This document shows positions 24,101-36,100 of a stretch of 64,000 bases of DNA, in pieces. This DNA comes from Eutreptiella sp. 'Long Island Sound 2002' (taxonomy: Eukaryota; Euglenozoa; Euglenophyceae; Eutreptiales; Eutreptiaceae), in the NCBI GenBank assembly GCA_964036045.1, contig OZ038385.1:60111919-60175918 (forward strand), in the 5' to 3' direction. Under the pieces are notes generated by a model. It did no database searches, was not told the origin of the DNA, and saw only the letters and a program-made list of their open reading frames with translations. Within the stretch, counting starts at the first letter, position 1, and every line of letters starts with the position of its first letter. Made by a program: the position numbers and the translations under genes.

Positions 24101-27100
24101 AGGGAGTCCCTCGTTGAGTCAAGCACAGGCAAACTCATTGCAGAGTCAGGCCGTGTGGAACCGATGGCAATGCGTTGTGGAGTCCCTGTTCCCAGTATCA
24201 TTAGTTCACTGCCCTTTGCTGCTTGTGTCATTGAGGTGCCCCGCCTCTATACAGCTGGTTTGCATAACCTGGTTGCGCAGCTGCTTTTGTCCGGTGTGCC
24301 TGTGTTCATTGCGGGTGAGTCTGCTGATGTGAAAGCCACTGTTGGTGCTTTGAAGGCCACTGTGGCTGAGGATATGTATCAGCGTGATGTTGCAATTTAC
24401 AATTTGTCAAGCAAGACCCCGCTGTACACTTCTACGTCCCATCTGGTTTCCATTTGTTCTGCCATTGCCTTTGATAACAGGCTGCCCCGTTACGTGGCTT
24501 TTACTGAAGGACCCATGTCGTCTGTGATGCCTGTTGAGATATTCTCATTTCTTTTGAGCCTGGTTCCGGTCCCAGAACGGGCAGGCAACTGGTTTTTGCT
24601 GGGGACTCTGTCTGTGTATTTTGCAAGCATGATGTCTACCAGGTTTTCCAAGGACTGTAATGTTGTGTGTGCCCTTTTGGGTGAGGAGACTGTTGTGCCT
24701 GATGAGTTTGTTCAGTCCATCAGAGCAGCTATCACCAACGCCGACACGTGCCCTCCCAAGTCATGGGAGGATGTGTACCACGACTTGGGGGCAGGTTTTC
24801 CTGTGGATCGTTCTGGGGTTAGGTATGTAGATGAGGATCCTGAGGAGCAAGATGGGGAGGCAGAGTCGCAACCAGAGACACACACTCCAAAGAAGAAACC
24901 CAAAACTGCCCTTGCCCCCTCACCCAGTGGCACGCAGTGCGCTCAGGCCACCCCAGCTTCCTCCTCAGGCACTGTTGCCCCTACTGGCAAAGGTATGAAT
25001 ACTTTTGTGAATCATTTTTCACCATCCCAGGGTGGAAACACACAGTCACAGAACTCTGCCACTGCCAACCCTGGTGCTGCAGCCCCTGCCAAGCCTCCTG
25101 CTAACACAGGTGCTAAGAAGCCCCTTGCATCTGGTCTGCGCAAGCGCTAATGCCAGTCCTGCTGCTTATATTGACTGTCAGTATGAAGTCTGGCCGAAAT
25201 TTCGGCCAGCATGCAGTCCTCAGCCTCTTCAGCCTTTTATTATTGTGTTTCCCCATAGGCACTGCAAAAGTCTGCTTTGATTCGTCAGGTGGCAAGTATT
25301 TGCTTGTAATTGAGTATATTATGTTGCACACCCTGTTCAAATGTCACTGCTCCTGTGTTCCTTGCTCATGTCTACTGTCTTAGGTACCCATTTCAGTGAT
25401 CATATTCGGAGTTTCGATGGACCCGACCGAAATTTCGGCCAGCTTAGGCCTGTCTGTCAAATAGGACCATGTGTTTGGACATTTTTCGAAGAGCTGGCCG
25501 AAATTTCGGCCAGGTTGGTTAAAATAGGAAATACAAGTACATGCTTTGGGATAGTTTTCTGTGTGCTTCAATGAAAGGTATGTTTGGGGTTCCCTCATCT
25601 GTGGTGTATAGGGGGGTTCTGTGATCAACCTCGAACAAAGGGGAGAGAAAAATAGGCAGCCCCCCCCCCCCCCCACACTGGAATGCAGTGGTCCAAATGT
25701 AAAACAACACTATATTTTGGTGATTGAATGTCTTTATTTTGAAAATCTGTGTGTTTCCAGAAATGCAAATAATGGCATATATTTGAAATACACACCTTGT
25801 TTTTGCATGTTGCCACCAGGGGGGTTTGGATACCCAAAAAATAACACCCCTTTTCACATACTTTTCCCCTCATTACAACATGGACTTCCGTGGGCCATAG
25901 CGCCAGGTGGGGGGTGGGCAACTTGTGACGCCTAAGCATGTGTGCCACCATCAGCGGTAGGTCTTTTCCCACTGTGGGGCCGTCTCCTCCTCTTCCTCCT
26001 CCTCCTCCTCTCACCTGCCAAGCACCCAGCTGCTCTCCGGTGGACGGGCCGTGTTGGAGTGAAAAGCAAACACATACGGCCCTCCCCAGGCAGGGGGTGT
26101 GGGTGCCTACAACCACCATTGCACTAGTCAGGAGGTAGAGTGGGAGCCTCCGTTGTTGTAGAGTAACCCCTCAGGCCACCGTGTCTCTGCCAAACTAGAC
26201 TAGACTTCTGCTAACCCTCTCCCTCAGCACCCCCCCCCCCCCGCCAGCGACTAGCAAGTCCCTTAGAGAAGCCCTCCTCGGCGGCCAGCCTCCCCTCCCC
26301 AAAAGTCCCCCCCCCCCTAGGGGCCTTCGGCCCACTTCTACTTGGGGGGGGGTCGCGTCTAAAAGCGAGGAGATGGCCCACCCGTGCTTTTTCCCTATCT
26401 GTTCATGTGTGCCACCATCCGCAGTAGGGCTTTTTCCCTAGGGTTTTCCCTTATCTATTCATCTGTGCCACCATGCGCAGTAATGCTTTTTCCTATCTAT
26501 TCATCTGTGCGCCACCATCCGCAATAAGGCTTTATCCCTATCTATTCATGTGTGCCACCATCCGCAGTAAGGTCTTTGCCTATCTATTCATGTGTGCCAC
26601 CATCCGCGGTAGGCATTTTCCCTATCTATTCATGTGTGCCACCATCCGTAGTAGGCTTTATCCCTATCTATTCATGTGTGCCACCATCCGCAGTAAGGCT
26701 TTATCCCTATCTATTCATGTGTGCCATCATCCGCAGTAAGGTCTTTGCCTATCTGTTCATGTGTGCCACCATCCGTGGTAGGCTTTTTCCCTATCTATTC
26801 ATGTGTGCCACCATCCGTAGTAGGCTTTATCCCTATCTATTCACGTGTGCCACCATCCGCAGTAAGGCTTTTTCTCTATGTATTCACGTGTGCCACCATC
26901 CGCAGTAAGGCTTTTTCTCTATCTATTCATGTGTGCCACCATCTGCAGTAAGGTCTTTTCCCTATCTATTCATGTGTGCCACCATCCGTAGTAAGGTCTT
27001 TTCCTATCTATCCATGTGTGCCACCATCGCGGTAGGGCTTTTCCCTATCTATTCATGTGTGCCACCATCCGTAGTAGGCTTTTTCCCTATCTTTTCATGT

Positions 27101-30100
27101 GTGCCACCATCCGCCGCAACGCTCTATCCCTATCTATTCATGTGTCTCACCATCCTCAGTAAGGTTCTTTCCAATCTATTTATGTGTGCCACCATCCGAT
27201 GTAGGTCTTTTCCCTATCTATTCATGTGTGCCACCATCCGCATTACCACCTTTTGACCATCCGTAGTAAGCAGGCCGAACCCCAACCCCAACAAGCAATA
27301 CAACATACACGTGAACATTCCTGCCGCAACAAGCAACACAACGTACACGTCAACATTCCTGCCCGAACAATCATCGAGTTGCAGTCAGGCACAAACCAGG
27401 TGAGTCAGGCAAGTCATCAAACTGCCGACCGGGGCACAAAAAGACAGAGAAACACCATACAGGGCCGGCCCCGGACACAGTGGCCGCGGCGTCAGGCTAG
27501 TGGGGGTCCGAGGACAACCTACTCTCAGACAACTTGTGCAGCAGGATTGTCGGTAACGAAGAACACTTGGCCACGGCCCCTTCCCATGCCGCGTCACTCT
27601 TTCATCGAGCCCTTTGGGCGCCTCCCACTACCCGACACATAGTCCCTCATTCCTCGCACGCCAAGCGTGCGCACCACGAACTCACCGTCACATCCGCCTG
27701 CCTGTGACCACACTGTGAAACAATCCTTGGCCTCAAGGCCATCCTCGTGGTTGCTTTGAACCACATAGGCTGCACAAGCGGGCAACTCCAAATTAGTAAT
27801 CGGAGAGTACACAGGCCCTTGCTTCTGCTGCTTTTGCTTCTGCTCAGCAACTGCAAATCGCCCTTCAAGGGACTACAGGGCCCTGCGCCAAAATGTCTAG
27901 CGGCCATGACTGGGACTCTGCCCGGACCGCATTACTGGCAAGCTATCACGCATCCATTGCAAGGTGCCTTGCACAATCTCCGCCGCCTCGGCAGCAGTAC
28001 ATGCATATTCCTTTTGGGGGGGAACCCCTCAGCTAGGTGGACCCACCCGTGCAAACCACGCTGCAGACTTCAGCGCCATATACACACACCTATCACGCCG
28101 TGTGACCTTACCCGTTACGAGCTGCGCGGCAGCCCCACATTTCTCCAGGTCCTGCTGCAAAGTCTGTGCAGCCTTCGAGCCCTCCGGGTCCACGATAAGC
28201 ACTCGCATGGGACACGGCTTGGGAGCCGGTCCCTTCGTCTTCTTCGCCACATCCTTCTTCATCACTCTTCTCCCCGTCGTCTCTGTGACCGCCACACTAA
28301 AACAGTGTAACGGTAGCTCGCCGGCAGTCCTTGTCGCCGCCATTTGCTCCTCCGCCGGCAGCCTCGTCTCCACTAGCGGCACCTTGTGTGGTCGCTTCCC
28401 GTGTTGGCCCCTCATTACCCACACACGGCACTGTAATTCGGTCGCCTCCTCCGCTTTGGCATTCATCTCCTCAATCTCCTGCTCCACCTTGTCACGGAGT
28501 TCCTTGCCCTTCTTCTCATCTCCCTTCTTCTTCTGCCACGCCTTCCGCACCCGCTCCTCCAGCTCCCACACCCGCTCCTCCGGCTCCCGCACCCGCTTTC
28601 CAACTGCAGCGCACTCCGCCATCGCCGCGTCCTGCTCCTCCACTTTCTTCCCCACCGGCTCCATGAGGGCCTCCTTGAACTCCTTCTTGGGTAGCGATAT
28701 CTGCGACACCAATTTCCAGTGGTGCTGGAAGTCTTTGTCAGTCCAGGGCTCCTCCGCCACCTCCTCTAGCCATTCCACCAGCCATTGGGTGGCTTCTTGC
28801 GTGGGACCCGTCGAGTTTGGCTACGAGGCATTCATTGAGGCCCAGCCGCACAAGGAATAGCACGGGGTCCAGTACGTGTTGTCATCGTCGATGACCTTGT
28901 TCCCATGCCAACCCAAGTGCTCCGGTTCCTCTTCTGCCTCCTCTTGCTCCTCCTCTTCCTCCTCTCCTCTTCCCTCCTCTTCCCCATCACCATTTCCATC
29001 GCCGTCACCATCACCGTCTCCATCTCCATCACCTTCTCCATCACTGTCTCCATCTCGAGCATCGTCTCCATCACCCTCTTGGTGCTCCTGCGGCTGTCCG
29101 TTGCCTCCCCCTTGCTGCAGCTGAACTCCTTCTTCTCCACATTGCGGCTGCTGTTGTCCTTCCCCTTGTACGGGCTGGTGTCCCCCTTGTTGTCCCCTTT
29201 GTTGCCCCCCTTGAATGGGTTGCTGCTGACCTTCCCCTTGTTGTACAGGTTGTTGTCCTTCCCCTTGTACGGGCTAGTGTCCCCCTTGTACGGGCTGCTG
29301 CTGACCTTCTCCTTGTTGTATAGGCTGCTGTCCCCCTTGTTGTACGGGCTGCTGCTGTGGCTGCTGCTGGGTCTGATGCTGGGTATGCAGCTGCAGCGCC
29401 GGCTGAGGGGCCTTCTTGGGGGCATACTTTGTGATATGCAAACATGAGAGCCCTAGAAACCAGCACCAGCACGTCACCAACTACTAGTCCAGTTGTGATG
29501 CCCAAACGGATGAATACAACTCATTTTGAGCCCCCTTTGAGCCGCTCTCATCCACTTTCCGGTGCGTACCTCATTTTTTGTTGAACTCTCACTAAAGATG
29601 TTCCTTCCCCCACTAGCTCGGTCCCAATATTCAATCCTAGTAGGGCAATTTTGAGGGGCAGCTCCCAAGCCCCCCCTTCGCAAGAAGCAACGAACAGCGA
29701 TCGCGTGAATGTGGAGTGATTCTGAGGCTAAGGATGCCATATTTTGGGCCATGTGGCTCAAAACGCGATTTCGAGCGCACCTAATCCACCCGCAACCACC
29801 CACTTTTACTGGTTCCACCCCTCAAAATTGCCCTAACCGACGCCTAGACCCCCATACCTAGGCCCAGTGGGCCGCGGCAAGCTGCAAGAGGTAGCCCAAA
29901 GAGGTGGGTGCCAAAATGGGTCAACAAGGTGCACCGGGTGCAAAAAAATGACTTTTTTCAAAAGTGACCCTGGACCACATGGAATGCTGAAACAAGTGTT
30001 TTTGGCGCGTGGTGGCCCGTTTTGGCCCTCCTAAAATCCCAAAATGCCTCGAAAATGGGCTGTTTTGCGACCAAAAATGGGTCAAAAATGGGTCAAAAAA

Positions 30101-33100
30101 TGTGTGTTTCCAAAAATGATCCTCGACCATTTGGGGTGCACAAACAAGTGAAATGAGCCCATTTTGAGCCCATTGCAAGCCATTTTGGCCCCTCCAAAGT
30201 CACAAAATGCCTTGAAAATGGGCTGCTTGTGACCAAAAATCAGTCGGGAATGGGTCAAAACTGTGTTTTTCCAAAGATACTTTCGGACTATTTGGGGTGC
30301 ACAAACAAGTGAAATGAGCCCTTTTGGAGCCCATTGCAAGCCATTTTGGCCACTCCGGAGTCACAAAATGCCTTGAAAATGGGGTGTTTTGCGACCAAAA
30401 ATGGGTCAAAAATGGGTCAAAAATGCCGTTTTCCAAAAATGATTCTAGACCATTTGGGGTCCTTAAACAAGTGACATGAGCCCTTTTTGAGCCCATTGCA
30501 AGCCATTTTTGGCCCCTCCAAAGTCACAAAATGCCTTGAAAATGGGTTGTTTTGCGACCAAAAATCAGTCAAGAATGGATCAAAAATGTGTTTTTCCACA
30601 CATACTTCGGGACTATTTGGGGTGCACAAACAAGTAGAATGAGCCCATTTTGAGCCCATGTTGAGCAATTTTGGCCCCTCTCAAGGCCGAAAGGGCCTTG
30701 AAAATGGGCCACAAATGGCTCAAAAACGGTCAAAACCATGGTTTTCCAAAAATGATCCTAGTCCAGTTGTGATGCCCAAACGGATGAATACAACTCATTT
30801 TGAGCCCCTTTTGAGCCGCTCTCATCCACTTTCTAGTGTGTACCTTATTTGTCATTTCAGTCTTCTAGACAATGTTCCTTCCCCCACTAGCTGGGTCCCA
30901 ATATTCAATCCTGGTTAGGGTGATTGTATGGTTAGAGCGTGGGCAAGGGGAGGCCAGGGCTGCCTGTGATTGACCAACGCTTAGCCTTGGGGGCATGTAC
31001 GCCCCAAATTGCCCCACCTGGACCCCCCCCTCCCAAGCCCCCCCCGCCCCCAGGGCCTCTGGCCAACGGTTAGTAGGGGGGGGGGGTAGTTGGTGTCCAA
31101 CCCCGAGGAGTCGCAGCCCCCGTGACCGTAGCACAATGCTATAAGAGCCTCCTGAGGGGGCAGAGTGTTCAAGGGCAAGAGACTGTGCAGAGGTGCAGAC
31201 TGGGGATGTGTGCTCAAAAGTAACACCCTTGGTGGTGCACATCCAACAGCGGCCAGGGGGCGCCGCTCCTGGGCAGTTTGCTGTCCATGGCCTTCATGTG
31301 GGCAGCCCCATGACCCTTCCTAGGGCGGGTCCCTAGTGCCACAGAATCAGGAAAAGGAGCAAACACAGCTGGAGGGGCAATTGCAGACAAAGTGGACCAT
31401 GAGAGGGCTTATGGACCGATTTAGTCTCCTCTCTTTGGTTCCTCTATCAGTCGGGTGCAATTTAAGCTGCTCCCTGATGTCCTCTTTCACACCCGGGATT
31501 CAGACATCAACTGTACTACCCCTTCTTTGTGTGTTTGTTGTTGCCAGTCAAGTGAAGAGGCAGGCTGAAGTGAGCCAAGGTTCACAAATCATTGTTGCAT
31601 CCAACACCGATTACAGCTTGAAGGAGGGTGAAAAGATCCGAGTTGACTTGGTATGGCAGTGGTGATGGTGCGTGGGCAGCGCATGCTGAAGTCAAGGGTG
31701 CTTTGTCGCCGGTGTAGACAAACAGTAATCGCAATGCTAATTGCAACAAGGGTGAAAGCTGCAACCTTGTGTGCAAGAAAGCTTCATGCTGCATCAATGC
31801 TGAATTAGTGCCAAAAATAGCTGTCACCCTCGCGTCTTTTTGTTGGATCTGATTTTCTTTTTTTCGTCCTCTCTTGGAACGCCGTACCAACATAGTGGGT
31901 GCCCTGTAGAGGTGCCCATTTCCCCCCACACCCCCTACCCAACCTCCGCCTCACAGTTTGGCGCTTTGCACCTCTCATGTGGTTTAGCACTCCCACCACT
32001 AGGAAATCAAACTCGTTTGCAATATGCCAACAGTGTGAACAATAAGCAACCGTGTCTGCCCAGCAGATAGTGTCTAAAACCACAGAAGGTGTCATCATTG
32101 GAGCTGGGGGGGTGCGTGGGGGGTTCATGCAACATATGTGCTGGGGTGAGGCGTGGGGGGTTTGGGGGGGGGGCGGAATTCTTGCATGTTATTGGTGGGA
32201 AGATAGGTGAGGAAATGAGGTTGTGGTATTTAAATATTCCAGCCAATTTTTTTTTTGGTTTGGCACAGCAAGAGTATGCGTTTGGATATGTGGGGAAAGG
32301 CAGCAAGAAGCTGGTTTCAGAGCTGCATAACGACGTGTTGTATTTCCCTTTTGATGATGTCTCTCCTCGCTCTCCCCCCCCTCTGTCTCCAGCCCTCTTT
32401 TCTTGTGTTGTTGTTTTGTTCTCTCTCTCCACTTTGCCTTGTTGTGCACTGGCAGTGCACAAATTACCCCGCTCATGGTGGTTGGTGTGGCGCATTTGAG
32501 ATGTGGCGTTAGCTCTGGCAATTGGCATATATTGTGTGTAATTTGTAATATTTGTTGTTGTAGCCACAATGCTTCACTGTTGCTATCACTGCCTCTCACG
32601 GTTTGTTGAATGCAGAAGGGCAAGAACAAGACTGAAACCAAGGGACCGTCGGAGTTTTCAAAGCAAATGGGAATCAGGTAAGTGCCTTCCAATTCAGACA
32701 TTGGGTTTGTGTTCAGTAGTTGATGCACATGCCAGAGCTACAACCGGGCTCCCATTCACAAGGCAAAGCCCCAGTATGTGATTTTGCACCGATTCTTTTC
32801 ACCAAAGACTTTAGATAAGGGAGTTGTAGCGTGGCCTCAACACGGTCGTGCTTCCATCCTACAGCTTTCCTGCTATCACCATGGGTGCAACCTCCAGGTG
32901 GAGACACTCCAGAGTGCTATAAGTAAAAGAGGCATTTCTTTCCTACAGCCACGGGTGTGGTGAAAAGGGTTCTGGCTGCGGGTACCTTCCAGCTGGGGTG
33001 TCATGAGGTGGTTTTCGGCTGGGATGTGGTAGTTGTGGGTTGTGCGGAAGGAGGATCCAGCTGGGGTGTGGTCAAGAGCTGGGGTGAAAAGGGTACCGGC

Positions 33101-36100
33101 TGGGTCTGGTGAAGGGGTTTCCAGCTGGGGTTTGGTGAAGAAGTTTGGGTTTGTCAAGGGCTGGGGTTTGGTGAAAAGGGTTCTCTCTAGGGGGAATCAA
33201 GAGGTTTCTGGCTGGCATGTGGTGAAGAAGGTTGCAGCTGGGTTGTGGTGAAGGACCAAGGTGTGGTGAAGGGCTGAGGTGTGGTTGAGAGGTTTCGGCT
33301 GGGTTGTTTGTGGTCAAGGGCTGCGTCTGAAGAAGAAGGTTCTTGCTTGGGTGTGGTCAAGGGCTAGGGTGTGGTCATCAACCTGGTGTGACTGGTTAGG
33401 TTTTATTACCCTGGTTAGCGTGTAATCAACTTTTTTTTTGCTGCAGCACTAGCAGGGGTGGGGTGGGGGCATCTGTGGAGAACAACAGCATGGGGGGTTT
33501 TACACAACCCTCCCCCCTTTTTTGGTCGGCCAAAATTTTAGGCAAAAGTAAGGTTTTCATATAACCGAAACTCCCCCCTTTTTTGGGTGAAGGGTTTGCT
33601 TAGTCCACCTCACACTACCACTCCAGTTGGGCTTATGTAGCCAATGTGCCACTTTTGGGCCACTTCTGATCAGGGCGGTCCTATAGGAACCAAATTTTTT
33701 CTTTTCAGGACCGCCCTTAAGGACCACCCACCCCTCAGGGCTTTTTACCATTGGCCCGACTTTGGCCATTCTTGTCCCCTTTGAGACCCCTGAGAACACA
33801 GGGGTTATGTAGCACCTCCGCCCTCATGTGGGCCCCCGAGAAGGTAGGGGTGAAGTAGCCATTTGTGATTTTGTCCCCTTTGATGGGGACCCCCGAGGAC
33901 GCGGGGGTTACGCAGCACTTCCGCCCACTCGTGGGCCCCCGAGAAGGCAGGGGTGAGGTAGCCACTTTTGATTTTGTCCCCTTTGATGGAGACCCCCGAG
34001 AACGCAGGGATGAGGGAGCCACCTCTGATTTTCCCAGGGGTTGTGTAGCAATTCCGTTGGGGACCCCCCGGATGGCAGCGGTTAGCAAGTGGAAGTTGAA
34101 ATTCTGTGAGATGGGGAGTTGGGCAAGGTTTATTGCGTAGGACAGAGCCTCAAACAACTTTCCCTTATGTGATGAATCACGTTGCACCAGCGTGTTGCTT
34201 TGGACGATGTGGGAACAAGGGGGATGTGTGCCAAATCGGGGTGTATCGGTTGCCAAGACTTGTAAAGGACTCGAAACGACCGCATCGTGGGATTGGACAC
34301 CCCATGAAGCGGTGCTCCAAAACGCGAAACGATTCGAAACGACCGTATTGTGGGACTAGGCACCCCATGAAGCGGTGATCCGAAACGCGAAACGTGATGA
34401 AATGTACGCCTTGCAAGATTGGGCATCCTGTGAGGCACCCTCTTCAGTTTTGGGCCGCGCCGAAGAGAAACCGACCCCCCCCCCCCCGGCAGGGGGTGTG
34501 GGCGGCTACAACCACCATTGCATTGGTGAGGAGGTAGAGTGGAGGCCTCCGTTGTTGTATGCTAACCCCTTGGGCCACCGCGTCCTTGCCACACTTGATA
34601 TGTGAAACAGCAGCATCAACTAAGGTGCAAAGATCCGTCACTTTTGAAGCAAAACACCCCCAAGTTTCTTTCTGCATGCCCAAAAAATGGACAAGGTACA
34701 CTTGTGCACATCCAAGGTAACCCCCCGTGGCGCGTTTTGGAAAATTTTAGTTGCGCACAAAAGGGGTAGACCCCCGCCCTTTTTTCGATGTGGCCAATGT
34801 TAGGCAAAACCCCATGACTTCACATTTTGCAGAACCCCCCCCCCCCCCTGAGCACTAGCAACAACAAGCATAAAGATGGTTAAAAATCGGTGCTCTACCT
34901 TGGTAGTTAGGTTTCTTCTGAATATTTGTTGGGACGTGCCTTGTTTCTTTTTTAAAGATGAAATCCACAGAATCACCTCAAAATGGGTTTGAGATCAAGG
35001 GCAGGCATGAACACCATATAATCCCAATTTTTTTTTTGGCTATTTGTACCCCAAGATATGAAGTTGGATGGTCAGCCCCATGTAAAATTATCATTATGGG
35101 ATGCACAAGTGTCGCACAAGGAATTTTTTGATCCCCGGACCGCCCTCGGCTGGATGCCACTTTTTTGGGAGGGGGAGGCTGGGTGGGTGGATGTGTGGGT
35201 TCGGGGTTGGGGGTCAACAATTTGGCCCTCTCATTTTTAAAGTCACAATTCTTTGGGCATTACCTTGCAGAGGTTATCAGATGCCAGCAGGCCTGAATAT
35301 GTGGACGCGGGGCTGCCAGACAGGACTATTGCCACGCAGGGATCTGCTGCTGTGAACAGGAGGCATTGGTGAGCATTTGGACTGATGGCGATCTGGTGGT
35401 GGGTACCTCCTTCATTTTGGTGTCATGTAAGTACTGTACATCCTGTGCATATGCCTTGGATTGAATGACTTTTTTTTGCTCTGCATCACCATTTACTATC
35501 CTGCTCAGATGTTCACGTTGAGGCGACTGATAGGTTATGCTACATAGGGGTTTAGTGCATGTATGTTTGGTGTATGACGGTGCATGGAAGGAGGACGAGC
35601 AGAAAGGGCCAGTGGATGAGCAATCTATAACATTGGGGCCTTGCTCCTTATCCCACAAGAAGTAGCACTGTGGTAGGGGGATTAAATGATATGTACTAGG
35701 AATGGTTGGGTCCCTCTGTTGTCCTGCTTTCGTAGGTAAAAGGAGTGGATGCACGCAGGGAGCAGGCACAGCAATGGCCATGTGTCTGGCGGCTGAGGGA
35801 TTTGCCTCTTGAAGACTGTGCTGCCCCTCTCCTTGCTGCTTGGAAAGGAAGTGCATGTGCAGTTCCCCCTGGGTGCCCCGCCCTGTTGTCTGCATGGTGT
35901 TGCTGTTGGGGCACAGACAGTGCAATACAGGTAGAGTCCACCAAATCGGGAAGCACCTTGTAAACCAGCAGTGTCACAGGTGCAAAGGCCAAAAGCATGC
36001 ACCCCAATGCAACAAGAACATATAGACAAGTCAGGTTGCAGCCAACATCTCATCTCCTATCTCTAGATGATGTGTTCACCCCAATTTCCACAACCTCCAA

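Larger units (their letters stand above)
19407..25936 (+). mobile_element. TIR DNA transposon, 6.53 kb, two genes, palindrome-rich
   Basis: The left end begins CTTAGGCGTCACAAGTTG and the right end is its exact reverse complement over 23 bp. The element is flanked by CATGT at 19402-19406 and 25937-25941. Removing the element plus one CATGT restores the normal minisatellite text TATTCATGTGTGCCACC, so the insertion is unambiguous. Inside are a putative transposase-like gene A (damaged), gene B (intact, spliced, 740 aa) and about 13 copies of a 20-bp palindrome. A 5-bp duplication with these ends does not match hAT (8), Mutator (9), piggyBac (TTAA) or typical Polinton (6) elements. I see no capsid, polymerase or integrase gene. 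The superfamily is unassigned. The intact TIRs and duplication suggest a fairly recent insertion. Confidence 0.92.
12167..31547 (+). other. NECAP intron 4, giant (19.4 kb)
   Basis: It begins GTATGTGATT after exon 4 and ends TTGTTGCCAG before exon 5. Joining the exons keeps phase and gives an uninterrupted NECAP core. It contains a CT microsatellite, a 43-bp minisatellite split by a TIR transposon, a small second insertion, a minus-strand Q-rich gene and a 161-bp satellite, each listed separately. Nothing else recognisable lies in 12167-15083 or 15145-17027. Confidence 0.85.

Noticed and set aside
19612-25513. CRISPR-like array (20-bp repeats with about 50-bp spacers)
   Set aside because: Eukaryotic context, repeats are perfect palindromes, copies are scattered through introns and UTR-like regions, and no cas genes exist.
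19407-25936. Polinton/virophage-like virus identity for the TIR element
   Set aside because: No capsid, DNA polymerase, packaging ATPase or integrase is visible. It is too short and the duplication is 5 bp.
29071-29505. 144-codon Arg/Thr/Ala-rich minus-strand ORF
   Set aside because: It is an out-of-frame reading of the Gln-rich repeat. The Gln frame continues into a plausible protein while this one does not.
29484-30913. LTR retrotransposon with 157-bp LTRs
   Set aside because: The interior is satellite only. No primer-binding site, polypurine tract or coding region is seen, and the ends are not TG...CA.
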